DNA from: Solirubrobacterales bacterium
GTDB lineage: Bacteria > Actinomycetota > Thermoleophilia > Solirubrobacterales > Solirubrobacteraceae
Length of the DNA stretch: 12,843 nucleotides
Direction: 5' to 3'
Assembly (NCBI GenBank): GCA_019240015.1
Contig: JAFAZB010000400.1
Span: 1-12,843 of the forward strand
Shown here: positions 6,987 through 12,843 of the stretch, piece by piece
How positions within the stretch are numbered: position 1 is the stretch's first letter
How the letters are laid out: every line of letters starts with the position of its first letter
Notes under the pieces: model-generated
What the model saw: only the letters and a program-made list of their open reading frames with translations
Database searches by the model: none
What the model was told of the DNA's origin: nothing
Position numbers and translations under genes: made by a program

Positions 6987-7022
6987 GGCTCGTGCATGAC
7001 CTACATGCATGAGCCCCCATTT
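6980..7022. terminator. Probable bidirectional terminator between sigma-factor gene and mrp operon
   Basis: The left arm (6980-6998) and right arm (7004-7022) form a 19-bp stem with a single G-T mismatch (6992/7010, a G-U pair in plus-strand RNA) and a 5-base ACCTA loop. It sits 63 bases after the sigma stop and 75 bases before the mrpD stop on the other strand, between convergent genes. On the plus strand TTTCGGCTTTC follows, only a weak T-tract. On the minus strand CCAAAATGGG follows. The length and near-perfect match also fit a dispersed intergenic palindrome. Confidence 0.65.
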
Positions 7023-7096
7023 CGGCTTTCGACGGGCCCAACTTGGCGTGATCGGACAGGGTGGTGCGGGCGCCCCCCGGTGGTGCGGCCGCCCTC

Positions 7097-8923
7097 TCAC
7101 CTCAGCGCCAGCAGGCACACGCCGCCGAGCACGCTCGCGCCGGCGCTCCACCAGGCGATGTAGTCGCCGATGTGCCCGGTGTGCACGAAGCGCACCGTCC
7201 GCAGCGCGCCCCGCCCCAGGCCTGCGACCGAATCCGGTAGCGCCTCGCGCAGGGGCCGTCCAAACAGCCCCAGCGCCGCCGCGCCAACCGCACCCAGCGC
7301 GGACAGCGCTCCGTAGAGCACATCCGCCAACGCGACGTGGCTCGGGGCGAGCTTGGGCAGCGGGACGGCCCTCCCGTGCAGGACCCAGGAGGCGTATGCC
7401 GCGTGCTCGGTGAAGCGACTGGCGAGGCGCTCGATCCCGGGCACTGCGCCGGGCATGAGCCCGACCGCGGCGGCCGCCAGCAGCATCAGCGCGGGCACCA
7501 GCACCATCAGCACCGGGGTGTGGTCGCGCTCGCCGCGCGTCTCATCGACGCGCTCCCTGGCAGCCCGGGCCTGCTGGGGGTCGGGGCCGGTGCTGGGACC
7601 CCAGCCGAGAAACACCCGCCCCGCGACCCGCAGCACGGCGCCGCCGGTGAGCGCCGAGACCAGCACGAACAGCGCCGTCAGCCAGCCGTAGCCTGCGTCG
7701 GCCGCTCCGGTCTCGAGCAGCGACTTACCCGCAAACGCAGTGAACGGGGGGATCGCGGCCAGCAGCAGCGCGCCCACTACGACCAGCACGCCGACGGCGG
7801 GCAGCGCCGTGCCACGGCCGTGGAGGTCGTACTCATCGACGGTCGCGAAGCGGTGCAGAAGCACGCCCACGCACATGAACAACGCCCCCTTGGTCAGGCC
7901 GTGGCCGACCACGTAACTCGCCACGCCAGCCAACCCCTTGGCGCTCAGCAGCGCCAGCCCGCATACGAACACTCCCACATGGCTGATCGTCGAGAACGCC
8001 AGCAGCCGCTTGATGTGCCGCTGCGCGAAGCACATCCCGGCGCCGAGCAGCGCGGTCAGGACCCCGACCGCCACCAGGATCGCCCGTAACGCGGCCGCAT
8101 GGGGGCCCATCGGACCGGCGAAGATCACCCAATAGAGCCGCGCCACCGCATACAGGCCGAGCTCGACCATCACGCCGGAGAACAGGACACAGACCGGGAT
8201 CGGGGCCACCGCGTGGGCGTCGGCGAGCCAGAAGTGCAGCGGCACCGCCGCGGCCTTGGTCAGGAAGCCCACGAACAGAAGCACCATCGCCACGACCACC
8301 AGTGGATCGGCGTGGTGGGAGTCGAGCGCCGCGCCGATCTGAGCCATGTTCAGTGCGCCCGTGCGTCCGTACAGCAGCGCGACGCCGATGAACATCGCGT
8401 AGCCGGCGATGCTGTTGGTGATCGCGAAGTTGATCGCGCCCTGGATCGGCGCCCGCTCCTCGATCCGGTAGGCGGTCAGGGCGTACGCCACGGCCCCCAT
8501 CAGCTCGAAGAACACCACCAGGTTGAACAGATCACCGGTCAGGCAGAAGCCCGCCATCGCTCCCATGAACAGCAGCATCAGGCCGTGGAACAGCCCCTCA
8601 ACGGCGTCGAAGTAGCGCAGTGAATAGGCGAGCGCGGCGCTCACCAGCACCGCGGCGAACGCAGCCATCCCGGCGCCGACCGGATCGATCGACAGCGAGA
8701 TCCCCAGCGAGGCTCCCTGGTGCGGGCGAAAGCCCCCCAGCCAGTACGCGAACGGACGCGACCCGGCGTGCACCGCCAGCAGCACGCAGATCGTGCTGAC
8801 CGAGAGCGCGATCACCATCCCGACGCTGTCGCTGAAGGCGCGCGGCGCGACGAACCCAACCGCCACGAGCAGCGATCCGGCCAGGAACGGAATCACGACT
8901 GGGAGCGCGGCCAGGTGGGACAT
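7097..8923 (-). CDS. mrpD: Na+/H+ antiporter subunit MrpD (NuoL/M/N-like proton channel)
   Basis: This 608-residue protein with about 14 or more membrane segments belongs to the complex I antiporter-like family and is the only such large subunit in the operon. It should move protons or cations across the membrane within the Mrp complex. Key residues are visible: E140 in NLVVFFELMGAVAYALTAYR, K223 and H230 in GFLTKAAAVPLHFWLADAH, the HIKRLLAFSTISHVG helix (303-317), K345 in HGLTKGALF and K400 in FTAFAGKS. The first two match the conserved Glu and Lys of MrpD/NuoM. It starts 3 bases after the mrpC stop and is the last gene before the convergent terminator. A charged loop near residues 450-470 and a C-terminal extension with three more segments make it longer than the usual MrpD of about 490-500 residues. 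It is homologous to MbhH of membrane-bound hydrogenases. Confidence 0.9.
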   Translation of the reverse strand: MSHLAALPVVIPFLAGSLLVAVGFVAPRAFSDSVGMVIALSVSTICVLLAVHAGSRPFAYWLGGFRPHQGASLGISLSIDPVGAGMAAFAAVLVSAALAYSLRYFDAVEGLFHGLMLLFMGAMAGFCLTGDLFNLVVFFELMGAVAYALTAYRIEERAPIQGAINFAITNSIAGYAMFIGVALLYGRTGALNMAQIGAALDSHHADPLVVVAMVLLFVGFLTKAAAVPLHFWLADAHAVAPIPVCVLFSGVMVELGLYAVARLYWVIFAGPMGPHAAALRAILVAVGVLTALLGAGMCFAQRHIKRLLAFSTISHVGVFVCGLALLSAKGLAGVASYVVGHGLTKGALFMCVGVLLHRFATVDEYDLHGRGTALPAVGVLVVVGALLLAAIPPFTAFAGKSLLETGAADAGYGWLTALFVLVSALTGGAVLRVAGRVFLGWGPSTGPDPQQARAARERVDETRGERDHTPVLMVLVPALMLLAAAAVGLMPGAVPGIERLASRFTEHAAYASWVLHGRAVPLPKLAPSHVALADVLYGALSALGAVGAAALGLFGRPLREALPDSVAGLGRGALRTVRFVHTGHIGDYIAWWSAGASVLGGVCLLALR

Positions 8924-8926
8924 GCG

Positions 8927-9271
8927 CTAGTCCCGCAGCGTGCGCAGGTCGGCCGGGTCCACGCTGCCAAAGCGCTTGTGCGCTTGCACCACGAGCGCGA
9001 GCAGCAGCGCGGTGACCGTGGCCTCGATCACGACGTCCGTCAGCACCAGCACCTGCACGACCGGATCGACAAGCCGCGAGGAGGCGGGGATGTCGGCGAC
9101 GATCGGGGCCTGGGCGCCCGAGCGGTAGCCGACGCCCAGCAGCACGAGGTAGGTCGATGACTGCACCACCGTCAGGCTGAGCACCGTCCGCACCAGGTTC
9201 TGGCTCGAGACGACCCCCCACAGGCCAACCACGAACAGCCAGGCGGCGACCACGTAGGGCAGGAAGCTCAC
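8927..9271 (-). CDS. mrpC: Na+/H+ antiporter subunit MrpC (NuoK-like)
   Basis: This 114-residue protein has three membrane segments at about residues 4-22, 26-48 and 70-96 and resembles NuoK. The family segment DPVVQVLVLTDVVIEATVTA (residues 69-88) corresponds to the DPLPQALVLTAIVI region of MrpC. It has acidic D79 and E83 inside the third segment, which may take part in ion movement. The short cytoplasmic tail is charged (AHKRFGSVDPADL). The ATG at 9269-9271 overlaps the preceding mrpB stop by 4 bases and the TAG stop is 3 bases before mrpD, so it is translated as part of the chain. It corresponds to MbhG of membrane-bound hydrogenases. Confidence 0.88.
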   Translation of the reverse strand: MSFLPYVVAAWLFVVGLWGVVSSQNLVRTVLSLTVVQSSTYLVLLGVGYRSGAQAPIVADIPASSRLVDPVVQVLVLTDVVIEATVTALLLALVVQAHKRFGSVDPADLRTLRD

Positions 9272-10026
9272 CGTGCCCCTCGCTCGACGATCAGCGCCTG
9301 ATCCAAGAACTCGGTCCAGGTGAGCAGGAACGCGCCGGTCACCTCGATCCCGACCGCGAGGCTGTTGAGCGGCATCGTCCCCGCCGACAGGAGCTTGCCC
9401 GGGGTCCCCAGCGGCAGGAAGTTCTGGAGGTACACCGAGGCGAAGATCAAGCCGCCCAGCCCGATCAGCGCGTATGCGCCGGCGCCGATCGAGTCGAGCG
9501 CCTCGAGCGCCCAGGCCGGTGCCAGCGCCTTGAGCGCGAAGTAGCGGCCGGCGAGCAGGATCGCGATCGGCCCGGCGGCGAGCACCACTCCTCCTTGGAA
9601 GCCCCCGCCCGGGGTCAGCTGGCCGTGCACGACCACGTACGCGCCGAGCGCGAACGCGAGCGGGATCAGGATCAGCGAAGTGACCCGCAGGGCGTCACTG
9701 GCGTCCGCAAAACGGTGGTCGGCGACGTCGCGGTTGCGCTCGTCCTTGTGCTCGTCGCGCAGCTGGCGCAGTAGCAGTGCCACGCCAGAGACAGACCCGA
9801 ACAGGATGAACTCCTCCCCCAGGGTGTCGAACGCCCGCAGGTCGAAGTTCAGCGCCGTGACGATGTCGGTGGCGTGTCGCAGCGGCGGCTCGAGGCGGTT
9901 GGCGAGCACCCCGTACAGGCCACGGAAGTGACCGAACGCCGGCAGCCCGTGCATGCCCAGCAGCAGCACCACGGCGAGGCCGGGACCGGCGAGCGCGAAC
10001 AGCCCCAGACGAAACCGCCGGCTCAC
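9268..10026 (-). CDS. mrpB: Fused MbhE-like / MrpB antiporter subunit
   Basis: This 252-residue membrane protein has two parts. Residues 1-90 resemble MbhE, the very C-terminus of large MrpA proteins: a first segment at about 8-26, then TDIVTALNFDLRAFDTLGEE and a second segment at about 72-87. Residues about 115-245 are the MnhB/MrpB domain, with LIPLAFALGAYVVVHGQLTP, the glycine-rich GGGFQGGVVLAAG (140-152) and GIEVTGAFLLTWTEFL (226-241). In most bacterial Mrp systems the first part belongs to MrpA; here it is joined to MrpB. A charged linker (residues 88-112) separates the halves. The start overlaps the upstream gene's stop (ATGA) and its stop overlaps mrpC the same way. Confidence 0.85.
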   Translation of the reverse strand: MSRRFRLGLFALAGPGLAVVLLLGMHGLPAFGHFRGLYGVLANRLEPPLRHATDIVTALNFDLRAFDTLGEEFILFGSVSGVALLLRQLRDEHKDERNRDVADHRFADASDALRVTSLILIPLAFALGAYVVVHGQLTPGGGFQGGVVLAAGPIAILLAGRYFALKALAPAWALEALDSIGAGAYALIGLGGLIFASVYLQNFLPLGTPGKLLSAGTMPLNSLAVGIEVTGAFLLTWTEFLDQALIVERGAR

Positions 10027-10286
10027 TCCTCCCCGTCCTGCTCACGGCCCCGGTCCTGGCGGCGGATCTTGCGCAGTGCCGCGAGGATGATCAGCGGCAG
10101 ACCCACGGTGCAGACCACGATCTCCGACAGCGCCACGTCGGGGGCCTGAAAGGTGAAGAACAGGAACGTCAGCACCAGCCCGTAGATCCCCAGCACCAGC
10201 GTCTGGCGTAGCGGGTCCGGGGTCAGCACGACTGCCGCTCCCCCCAGCGCCGTCAGCACCAGCGCCACGAGTTGCAGGGCCGTCAT
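10023..10286 (-). CDS. DUF4040 / MbhD-like antiporter subunit
   Basis: This is an 87-residue protein of three membrane segments (about 4-22, 26-48, 52-70) and a strongly charged tail (RKIRRQDRGREQDGEE). FFTFQAPDVALSEIVVCTVG (residues 44-63) is the hallmark of DUF4040, homologous to a stretch near the C-terminus of MrpA and to MbhD. Here it is a free-standing gene, as in archaeal membrane-bound hydrogenases and related Mrp-type modules. It overlaps both neighbours by 4 bases (ATGA), so it is firmly part of the operon. Its conserved acidic residues (D52, E56) lie in the membrane and are likely important for ion movement. Confidence 0.85.
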   Translation of the reverse strand: MTALQLVALVLTALGGAAVVLTPDPLRQTLVLGIYGLVLTFLFFTFQAPDVALSEIVVCTVGLPLIILAALRKIRRQDRGREQDGEE

Positions 10287-10603
10287 GGCTCGCGCTCCCG
10301 CTCGATCCCCTGCCGCCAGTCGCCCCGCTCGCGGACCCGCATGCTGCGCGCGGTCGCGTGCACCAGCACCGGGCCAAGCGTCACCAGCAGGACCCCCGTC
10401 AGCAGCGCCTTGTCGCCGATCAGTGAGAACGACTCCCGGACCAGGATCGAGGCGCCGACGAGTAGCGCCCCGAACCCGGCCAGGCCGACGTAGTGCAGGC
10501 GGTCGAAGACGTCCCGCATCACGCTGACCCCGAGCAGCGCGAACAGCTCGAGCACCCCGCCCGACACCAGCAGCACGGTCGCGAGGATCCGCGTGGCACT
10601 CAC
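10283..10603 (-). CDS. mrpG: Na+/H+ antiporter subunit MrpG
   Basis: This 106-residue protein begins at GTG. It has three membrane segments (about 5-27, 39-58, 65-85) and the MrpG/PhaG pattern LLGVSVMRDVFDRLHYVGLA (residues 24-43), where R-x-x-D/Y-x-R-L-H is conserved. The tail is basic and charged (RSMRVRERGDWRQGIEREREP). The GTG at 10601-10603 is chosen because it overlaps the mrpF stop by 4 bases (GTGA). The frame is open upstream to 10843, but that part is a shadow of mrpF with no family similarity. It corresponds to MbhC. Confidence 0.87.
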   Translation of the reverse strand: MSATRILATVLLVSGGVLELFALLGVSVMRDVFDRLHYVGLAGFGALLVGASILVRESFSLIGDKALLTGVLLVTLGPVLVHATARSMRVRERGDWRQGIEREREP

Positions 10604-10851
10604 AGGTCCCGCTCCATCAGCCTCGCGAACGCCAGCGCTCCGATCACCGACAGCAGCGCGAACACCACCGCGAGGTCGACGAACGGCTGCCGGTGAAAGC
10701 CCTCGGAGAGCGCCATCAGGCTGGTGCTCAGCAGCGTGGCCGCGACCTCGAGCGCGGCCAAGGCGTGCGGCGCCTGCGCCAGCACGCAGATCGCCAGACA
10801 CGGCAGCATCGCGGCCGCGAGCACGAGCGCGGCGATTTCCCACTCGTTCAT
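10600..10851 (-). CDS. mrpF: Na+/H+ antiporter subunit MrpF
   Basis: This 83-residue protein of three membrane segments (about 5-24, 30-49, 58-77) has the MrpF/PhaF size and layout. FVDLAVVFALLSVIGALAFA (residues 58-77) matches the family's conserved third segment (D-x-A-x-x-x-A-x-L-x-F). The ATG at 10849-10851 overlaps the mrpE stop by 4 bases. The open frame extends upstream to 11229, but MNEWEIAALVLAAAM is the plausible N-terminus and the longer version is arginine-rich shadow. In Mrp complexes this small subunit sits between MrpE and MrpG. It corresponds to MbhB. Confidence 0.87.
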   Translation of the reverse strand: MNEWEIAALVLAAAMLPCLAICVLAQAPHALAALEVAATLLSTSLMALSEGFHRQPFVDLAVVFALLSVIGALAFARLMERDL

Positions 10852-11327
10852 CCCAGCCCCAGCACGTCCAGCTCCTCGGCTCCTCCCTGGCGGTGGAGCT
10901 GGTGGACCAGCAACAGCTCGCGGTCCGGATCGACGCCGATCACGATCGTGTTTGGGGCCAGCGAGCCGAGCGCTTCGGTCAGCGCGCGACGGCCGGCGTC
11001 GCGGGGTCGCCGCCCACCCCGGAACGAAACGGCCCGGAAGCTGCCCCGGGTGGGCTCTCGCTGTGCCAGCTGCGCGAGCGCCTCGCGACAGAGCAGCACC
11101 ACGTGAACTGGAACCCGCCACGCGATCCGCCAGCTGGCGAGCAGCCACCGCCAGCTGATCGCCGCCTCGGTGAGGCCCTCCCGGCGCGAGGCCCCGAACA
11201 GGCCCACGGCGCCGAGCGCGACGCCGCACAGCACGTACAGCTCGGGCGGATCGATGGTGTCGATCAGCAGCAGATAGAAGCCCGCCGCAAGCGCGAGCAC
11301 CCCGATCAGCGTGGCGATCCGCGACAT
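10848..11327 (-). CDS. mrpE: Na+/H+ antiporter subunit MrpE
   Basis: This 159-residue protein has two or three N-terminal membrane segments (about 4-22 and 28-46, then an amphipathic stretch at 65-90) and a cytoplasmic domain. The family end is clear: ALGSLAPNTIVIGVDPDREL followed by LLVHQL. The ATG at 11325-11327 shares one base with the stop of the LLM oxidoreductase (TGATG), so the oxidoreductase is the first gene of the mrp operon. The frame is open upstream to 11585, but MSRIATLIGVLALAAGF is the natural N-terminus. It corresponds to MbhA. Confidence 0.87.
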   Translation of the reverse strand: MSRIATLIGVLALAAGFYLLLIDTIDPPELYVLCGVALGAVGLFGASRREGLTEAAISWRWLLASWRIAWRVPVHVVLLCREALAQLAQREPTRGSFRAVSFRGGRRPRDAGRRALTEALGSLAPNTIVIGVDPDRELLLVHQLHRQGGAEELDVLGLG

Positions 11328-12283
11328 CAGCTCAACCGCGGCAGCACCCGCTCCCGGTAGGCGTCGAAGAAGGCATCCTGCTCGGGCCCGATCTGGTTCA
11401 CGTACAGCTCGTCGAAGCCGGCGTCGGCGTAAGCCTTGATCGCCTCCAGGTGCTCCTCGACGTCCGGGCCGCAGGGCGTCTCCTGGGCCAGCATCTCCTC
11501 GGTGACGAGCTCGGTCGCCTGCTCGAAGTGCTCTGGCGTCGGCAGCACCTGCGCCAGCTCGCCGGGAAGCGCCTCGTTGCGCCACAGCCGGTGAACTGTC
11601 TTGCGGGCCCGCGCCGCGTCCTCGCTCCAGCAGACCTTCAAGCCGCCCTGGACGAGCTTGCGCTTCCCATCGGGAGCGCGGGAGCGGAACAGCTCCACCG
11701 AGTCGGCGTCGGGGCCCACCGTGCAGTAGCCGTCGCCGATCCGCGCCGCCAGCTCGACCGACTTACGCCCGAAGCCCGAGATCACGATCGGGGGCGGGGC
11801 ATCGGGAAGGTCGTAGACGCGGCAGTGCTCCAAGCGGTAATGGCGTCCCCGGTGGTCCTTGACCCCGCCCTCCCACAGCTTGCGGATCACCTCCACTGCC
11901 TCCTCCAGCATCTCGAGCCGTTCGTCCGCACCGGGCCAGCGATCGCCGAAGATGTGCTCGTTGAGCGCCTCCCCGCTCCCCAGCCCGAGGCAGAACTGCC
12001 CGTCGAGCAGCACCGCCGAGGTCGCAGCGGCCTGGGCGATGATCCCCGGGTGGGTGCGAATCGTCGGGCAGACCGCAGTGGTGACGCGCATCCCGTCGGT
12101 CGCGTGCGCGATCGCGCCGATCGTCGACCACACGAACGGGCTGTGACCCTGCTCGTCGTTCCATGGGTGGTAGTGGTCCGAGATCCACAAGCCGTCGAAG
12201 CCCGCCTGCTGCGCCTTGACGGCCTGCGCGACTAGGTCGTGGGGTCCCCACTCCTCACTTGACAGGAAGTAGCCGATCTTCAT
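11327..12283 (-). CDS. F420-dependent LLM-class oxidoreductase (Fgd-like, TIGR03557-type)
   Basis: This 318-residue TIM-barrel protein of the luciferase-like monooxygenase class probably transfers hydride between an alcohol- or sugar-type substrate and coenzyme F420. Features shared with mycobacterial Fgd1 are SDHYHPW (D36, H37, W41; His and Trp are catalytic in Fgd1), IRTHPGIIAQAAAT (residues 75-88) and GSGEALNEH with E105, the proton-donor position. The Fgd1 lysine that binds the glucose-6-phosphate phosphate (TSGK, as I recall K198) is replaced: this protein reads TVGPD there. It is therefore probably not a glucose-6-phosphate dehydrogenase. ATG 12281-12283 is preceded by GAGGAG, five bases away, a good Shine-Dalgarno; an open extension upstream to 12409 lacks family similarity. 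It ends overlapping mrpE by one base. Confidence 0.88.
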   Translation of the reverse strand: MKIGYFLSSEEWGPHDLVAQAVKAQQAGFDGLWISDHYHPWNDEQGHSPFVWSTIGAIAHATDGMRVTTAVCPTIRTHPGIIAQAAATSAVLLDGQFCLGLGSGEALNEHIFGDRWPGADERLEMLEEAVEVIRKLWEGGVKDHRGRHYRLEHCRVYDLPDAPPPIVISGFGRKSVELAARIGDGYCTVGPDADSVELFRSRAPDGKRKLVQGGLKVCWSEDAARARKTVHRLWRNEALPGELAQVLPTPEHFEQATELVTEEMLAQETPCGPDVEEHLEAIKAYADAGFDELYVNQIGPEQDAFFDAYRERVLPRLS

Positions 12284-12329
12284 CCGTGCTCCTCGTCGAG
12301 TCCACGGCCCTACTGCCCCCGCCCGAACC

Positions 12330-12356
12330 GTTGTAATCAGTGGCCGGCGCGGGTAT
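12330..12356 (+). promoter_or_regulatory. Candidate SigB/SigF-type promoter of the acyltransferase gene
   Basis: GTTG (12330-12333), 17 bases, then GGGTAT (12351-12356) matches GTTT-N15/17-GGGTAT in nine of ten positions. The expected transcript would start near 12363 and carry a leader of about 30 bases containing the GAGGGAG ribosome-binding candidate. It is the best of the three candidates in this window. No clear promoter for the mrp operon was seen on the opposite strand of this 111-base gap. Confidence 0.45.
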
Positions 12357-12394
12357 CCAGAGCCTGATAGACCCTGAGTGCGCGAGAGGGAGCG

Positions 12395-12843
12395 GTGGAC
12401 GACCTGCAAGCAAGACGGCAGCGATTGGCGCAGCAGCGATCCGAGCGCCGCTCAGAGACCCGGCAAGCCCAGGCCGAGCGCCACGCCGAGCAGGCCAGGG
12501 CGAGGACGGCGCGCCGGCGCGCAGGCCAATCAGGCGCCGCCGGCTTGATTTCCGATCGCGCGTCCCAGTGGGACCTCGAGGGCCCCGACTGGGAGTTCCT
12601 AGAGCGCCAGAAGTACTTCTGGAACCCGCTGATGGACTATTGGTTCCGGATGGAGATCGAGGGGTGGAACAAGCTTCCTGCGCCGCCCGTACTGCTGATC
12701 GGGATCCATTCGGGTGCGCCGTTCGTGTGGGATGCATGGACGATCGGCGTGCAGTGGTGGCGTCATTTCGGTCGCAGCCGTCCCCTTCATGGCACCGCGC
12801 ACGACGCGCTGATGGCGACTCCGCTGCTCGGCGGTTACTTCCG
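12395..12843 (+). CDS. Lysophospholipid acyltransferase family protein (partial, C-terminus beyond window)
   Basis: The first 149 residues of a PlsC-like acyltransferase, which would add an acyl chain to a lysophospholipid or related acceptor at the membrane. Residues 1-46 are rich in Arg, Gln, Glu and Ala (RRQRLAQQRSERRSETRQ) and look like a charged helix. WEFLERQKYFWNPLMDYWFR follows near residues 69-88. LLIGIHSGAPFVWDAW (about 101-116) supplies the His-Asp pair in HX7D spacing, as in mycobacterial and TMEM68-like relatives, rather than the classical HX4D. HGTAHDALMATPLLGGYF lies at the end. GTG 12395 follows GAGGGAG (12386-12392). An in-frame TAG at 12368 limits the start, and the only plausible codon between them is this GTG. 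The frame is open to the window edge. Confidence 0.78.
   Translation, partial: MDDLQARRQRLAQQRSERRSETRQAQAERHAEQARARTARRRAGQSGAAGLISDRASQWDLEGPDWEFLERQKYFWNPLMDYWFRMEIEGWNKLPAPPVLLIGIHSGAPFVWDAWTIGVQWWRHFGRSRPLHGTAHDALMATPLLGGYF

Noticed and set aside
7337..8089. Long plus-strand open frames opposite mrpD (also 8099-8623)
   Set aside because: Gln/His/Arg-rich composition mirrors the membrane-protein codons on the other strand; no start signal or motif.
10604..11585. N-terminally extended versions of mrpG, mrpF and mrpE
   Set aside because: The extensions run through the neighbouring genes in another frame; the chosen starts give ATGA, GTGA or TGATG junctions and family-typical N-termini.
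1..12843. CRISPR array, tRNA, rRNA, insertion sequence or phage genes
   Set aside because: No regularly spaced repeats, tRNA cloverleaf, transposase or integrase sequence was seen by eye; the region looks like ordinary metabolic chromosome.

Overview
The window comes from a high-GC bacterium, most likely an actinobacterium and possibly of the Thermoleophilia (Solirubrobacterales/Gaiellales) type. That placement is inference. It rests on the GC-rich codon use, a coenzyme-F420-type LLM oxidoreductase, a SigB/SigF-family sigma factor, a MpsC-domain protein and a formate dehydrogenase with an NrfD-type membrane subunit. Genes are tightly packed, and no gene-free stretch exceeds 300 bases.

Region 1 (1-4675, minus strand) is a three-gene formate dehydrogenase operon: catalytic subunit (fdhA), four-cluster ferredoxin subunit (fdhB) and an NrfD-like membrane subunit cut by the window edge. 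Both junctions are 4-base ATGA overlaps. The catalytic gene looks broken because of an in-frame TGA at 4112-4114. That TGA lies exactly at the selenocysteine position of the family and is followed, 11 bases later, by a 7-bp hairpin with a GGUCU loop. I annotate it as one 1069-residue selenoprotein of 1466-4675, not as two fragments.

Region 2 (4676-6917, plus strand) holds a HAD-family phosphatase, a small MpsC-domain (DUF2294) protein and a SigB/SigF-family sigma factor. The sigma-factor leader has several possible hairpins, one of which covers the Shine-Dalgarno sequence.

Region 3 (6918-7096) lies between convergent genes and carries a 19-bp-stem hairpin plus an overlapping, mutually exclusive hairpin, probably a bidirectional terminator.

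Region 4 (7097-12283, minus strand) is an eight-gene coupled operon: an F420-type LLM oxidoreductase followed by mrpE, mrpF, mrpG, a DUF4040/MbhD-like subunit, an MbhE-MrpB fusion, mrpC and mrpD. The order is that of the antiporter half of membrane-bound hydrogenases. There is no large NuoL-like MrpA domain and no hydrogenase module.

Region 5 (12284-12843) is a divergent intergenic region and the start of a lysophospholipid-acyltransferase-family gene cut by the window edge.

Working picture (inference): formate oxidation delivers electrons through FdhB to a membrane NrfD subunit. A separate cation/proton antiporter manages Na+/H+ and pH. Three intergenic promoters resemble the SigB/SigF type (GTTN, 15-17 bases, GGGTAN): before fdhA, before the HAD gene and before the acyltransferase gene. 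They suggest that parts of this neighbourhood answer to a stress sigma factor such as the one encoded here.
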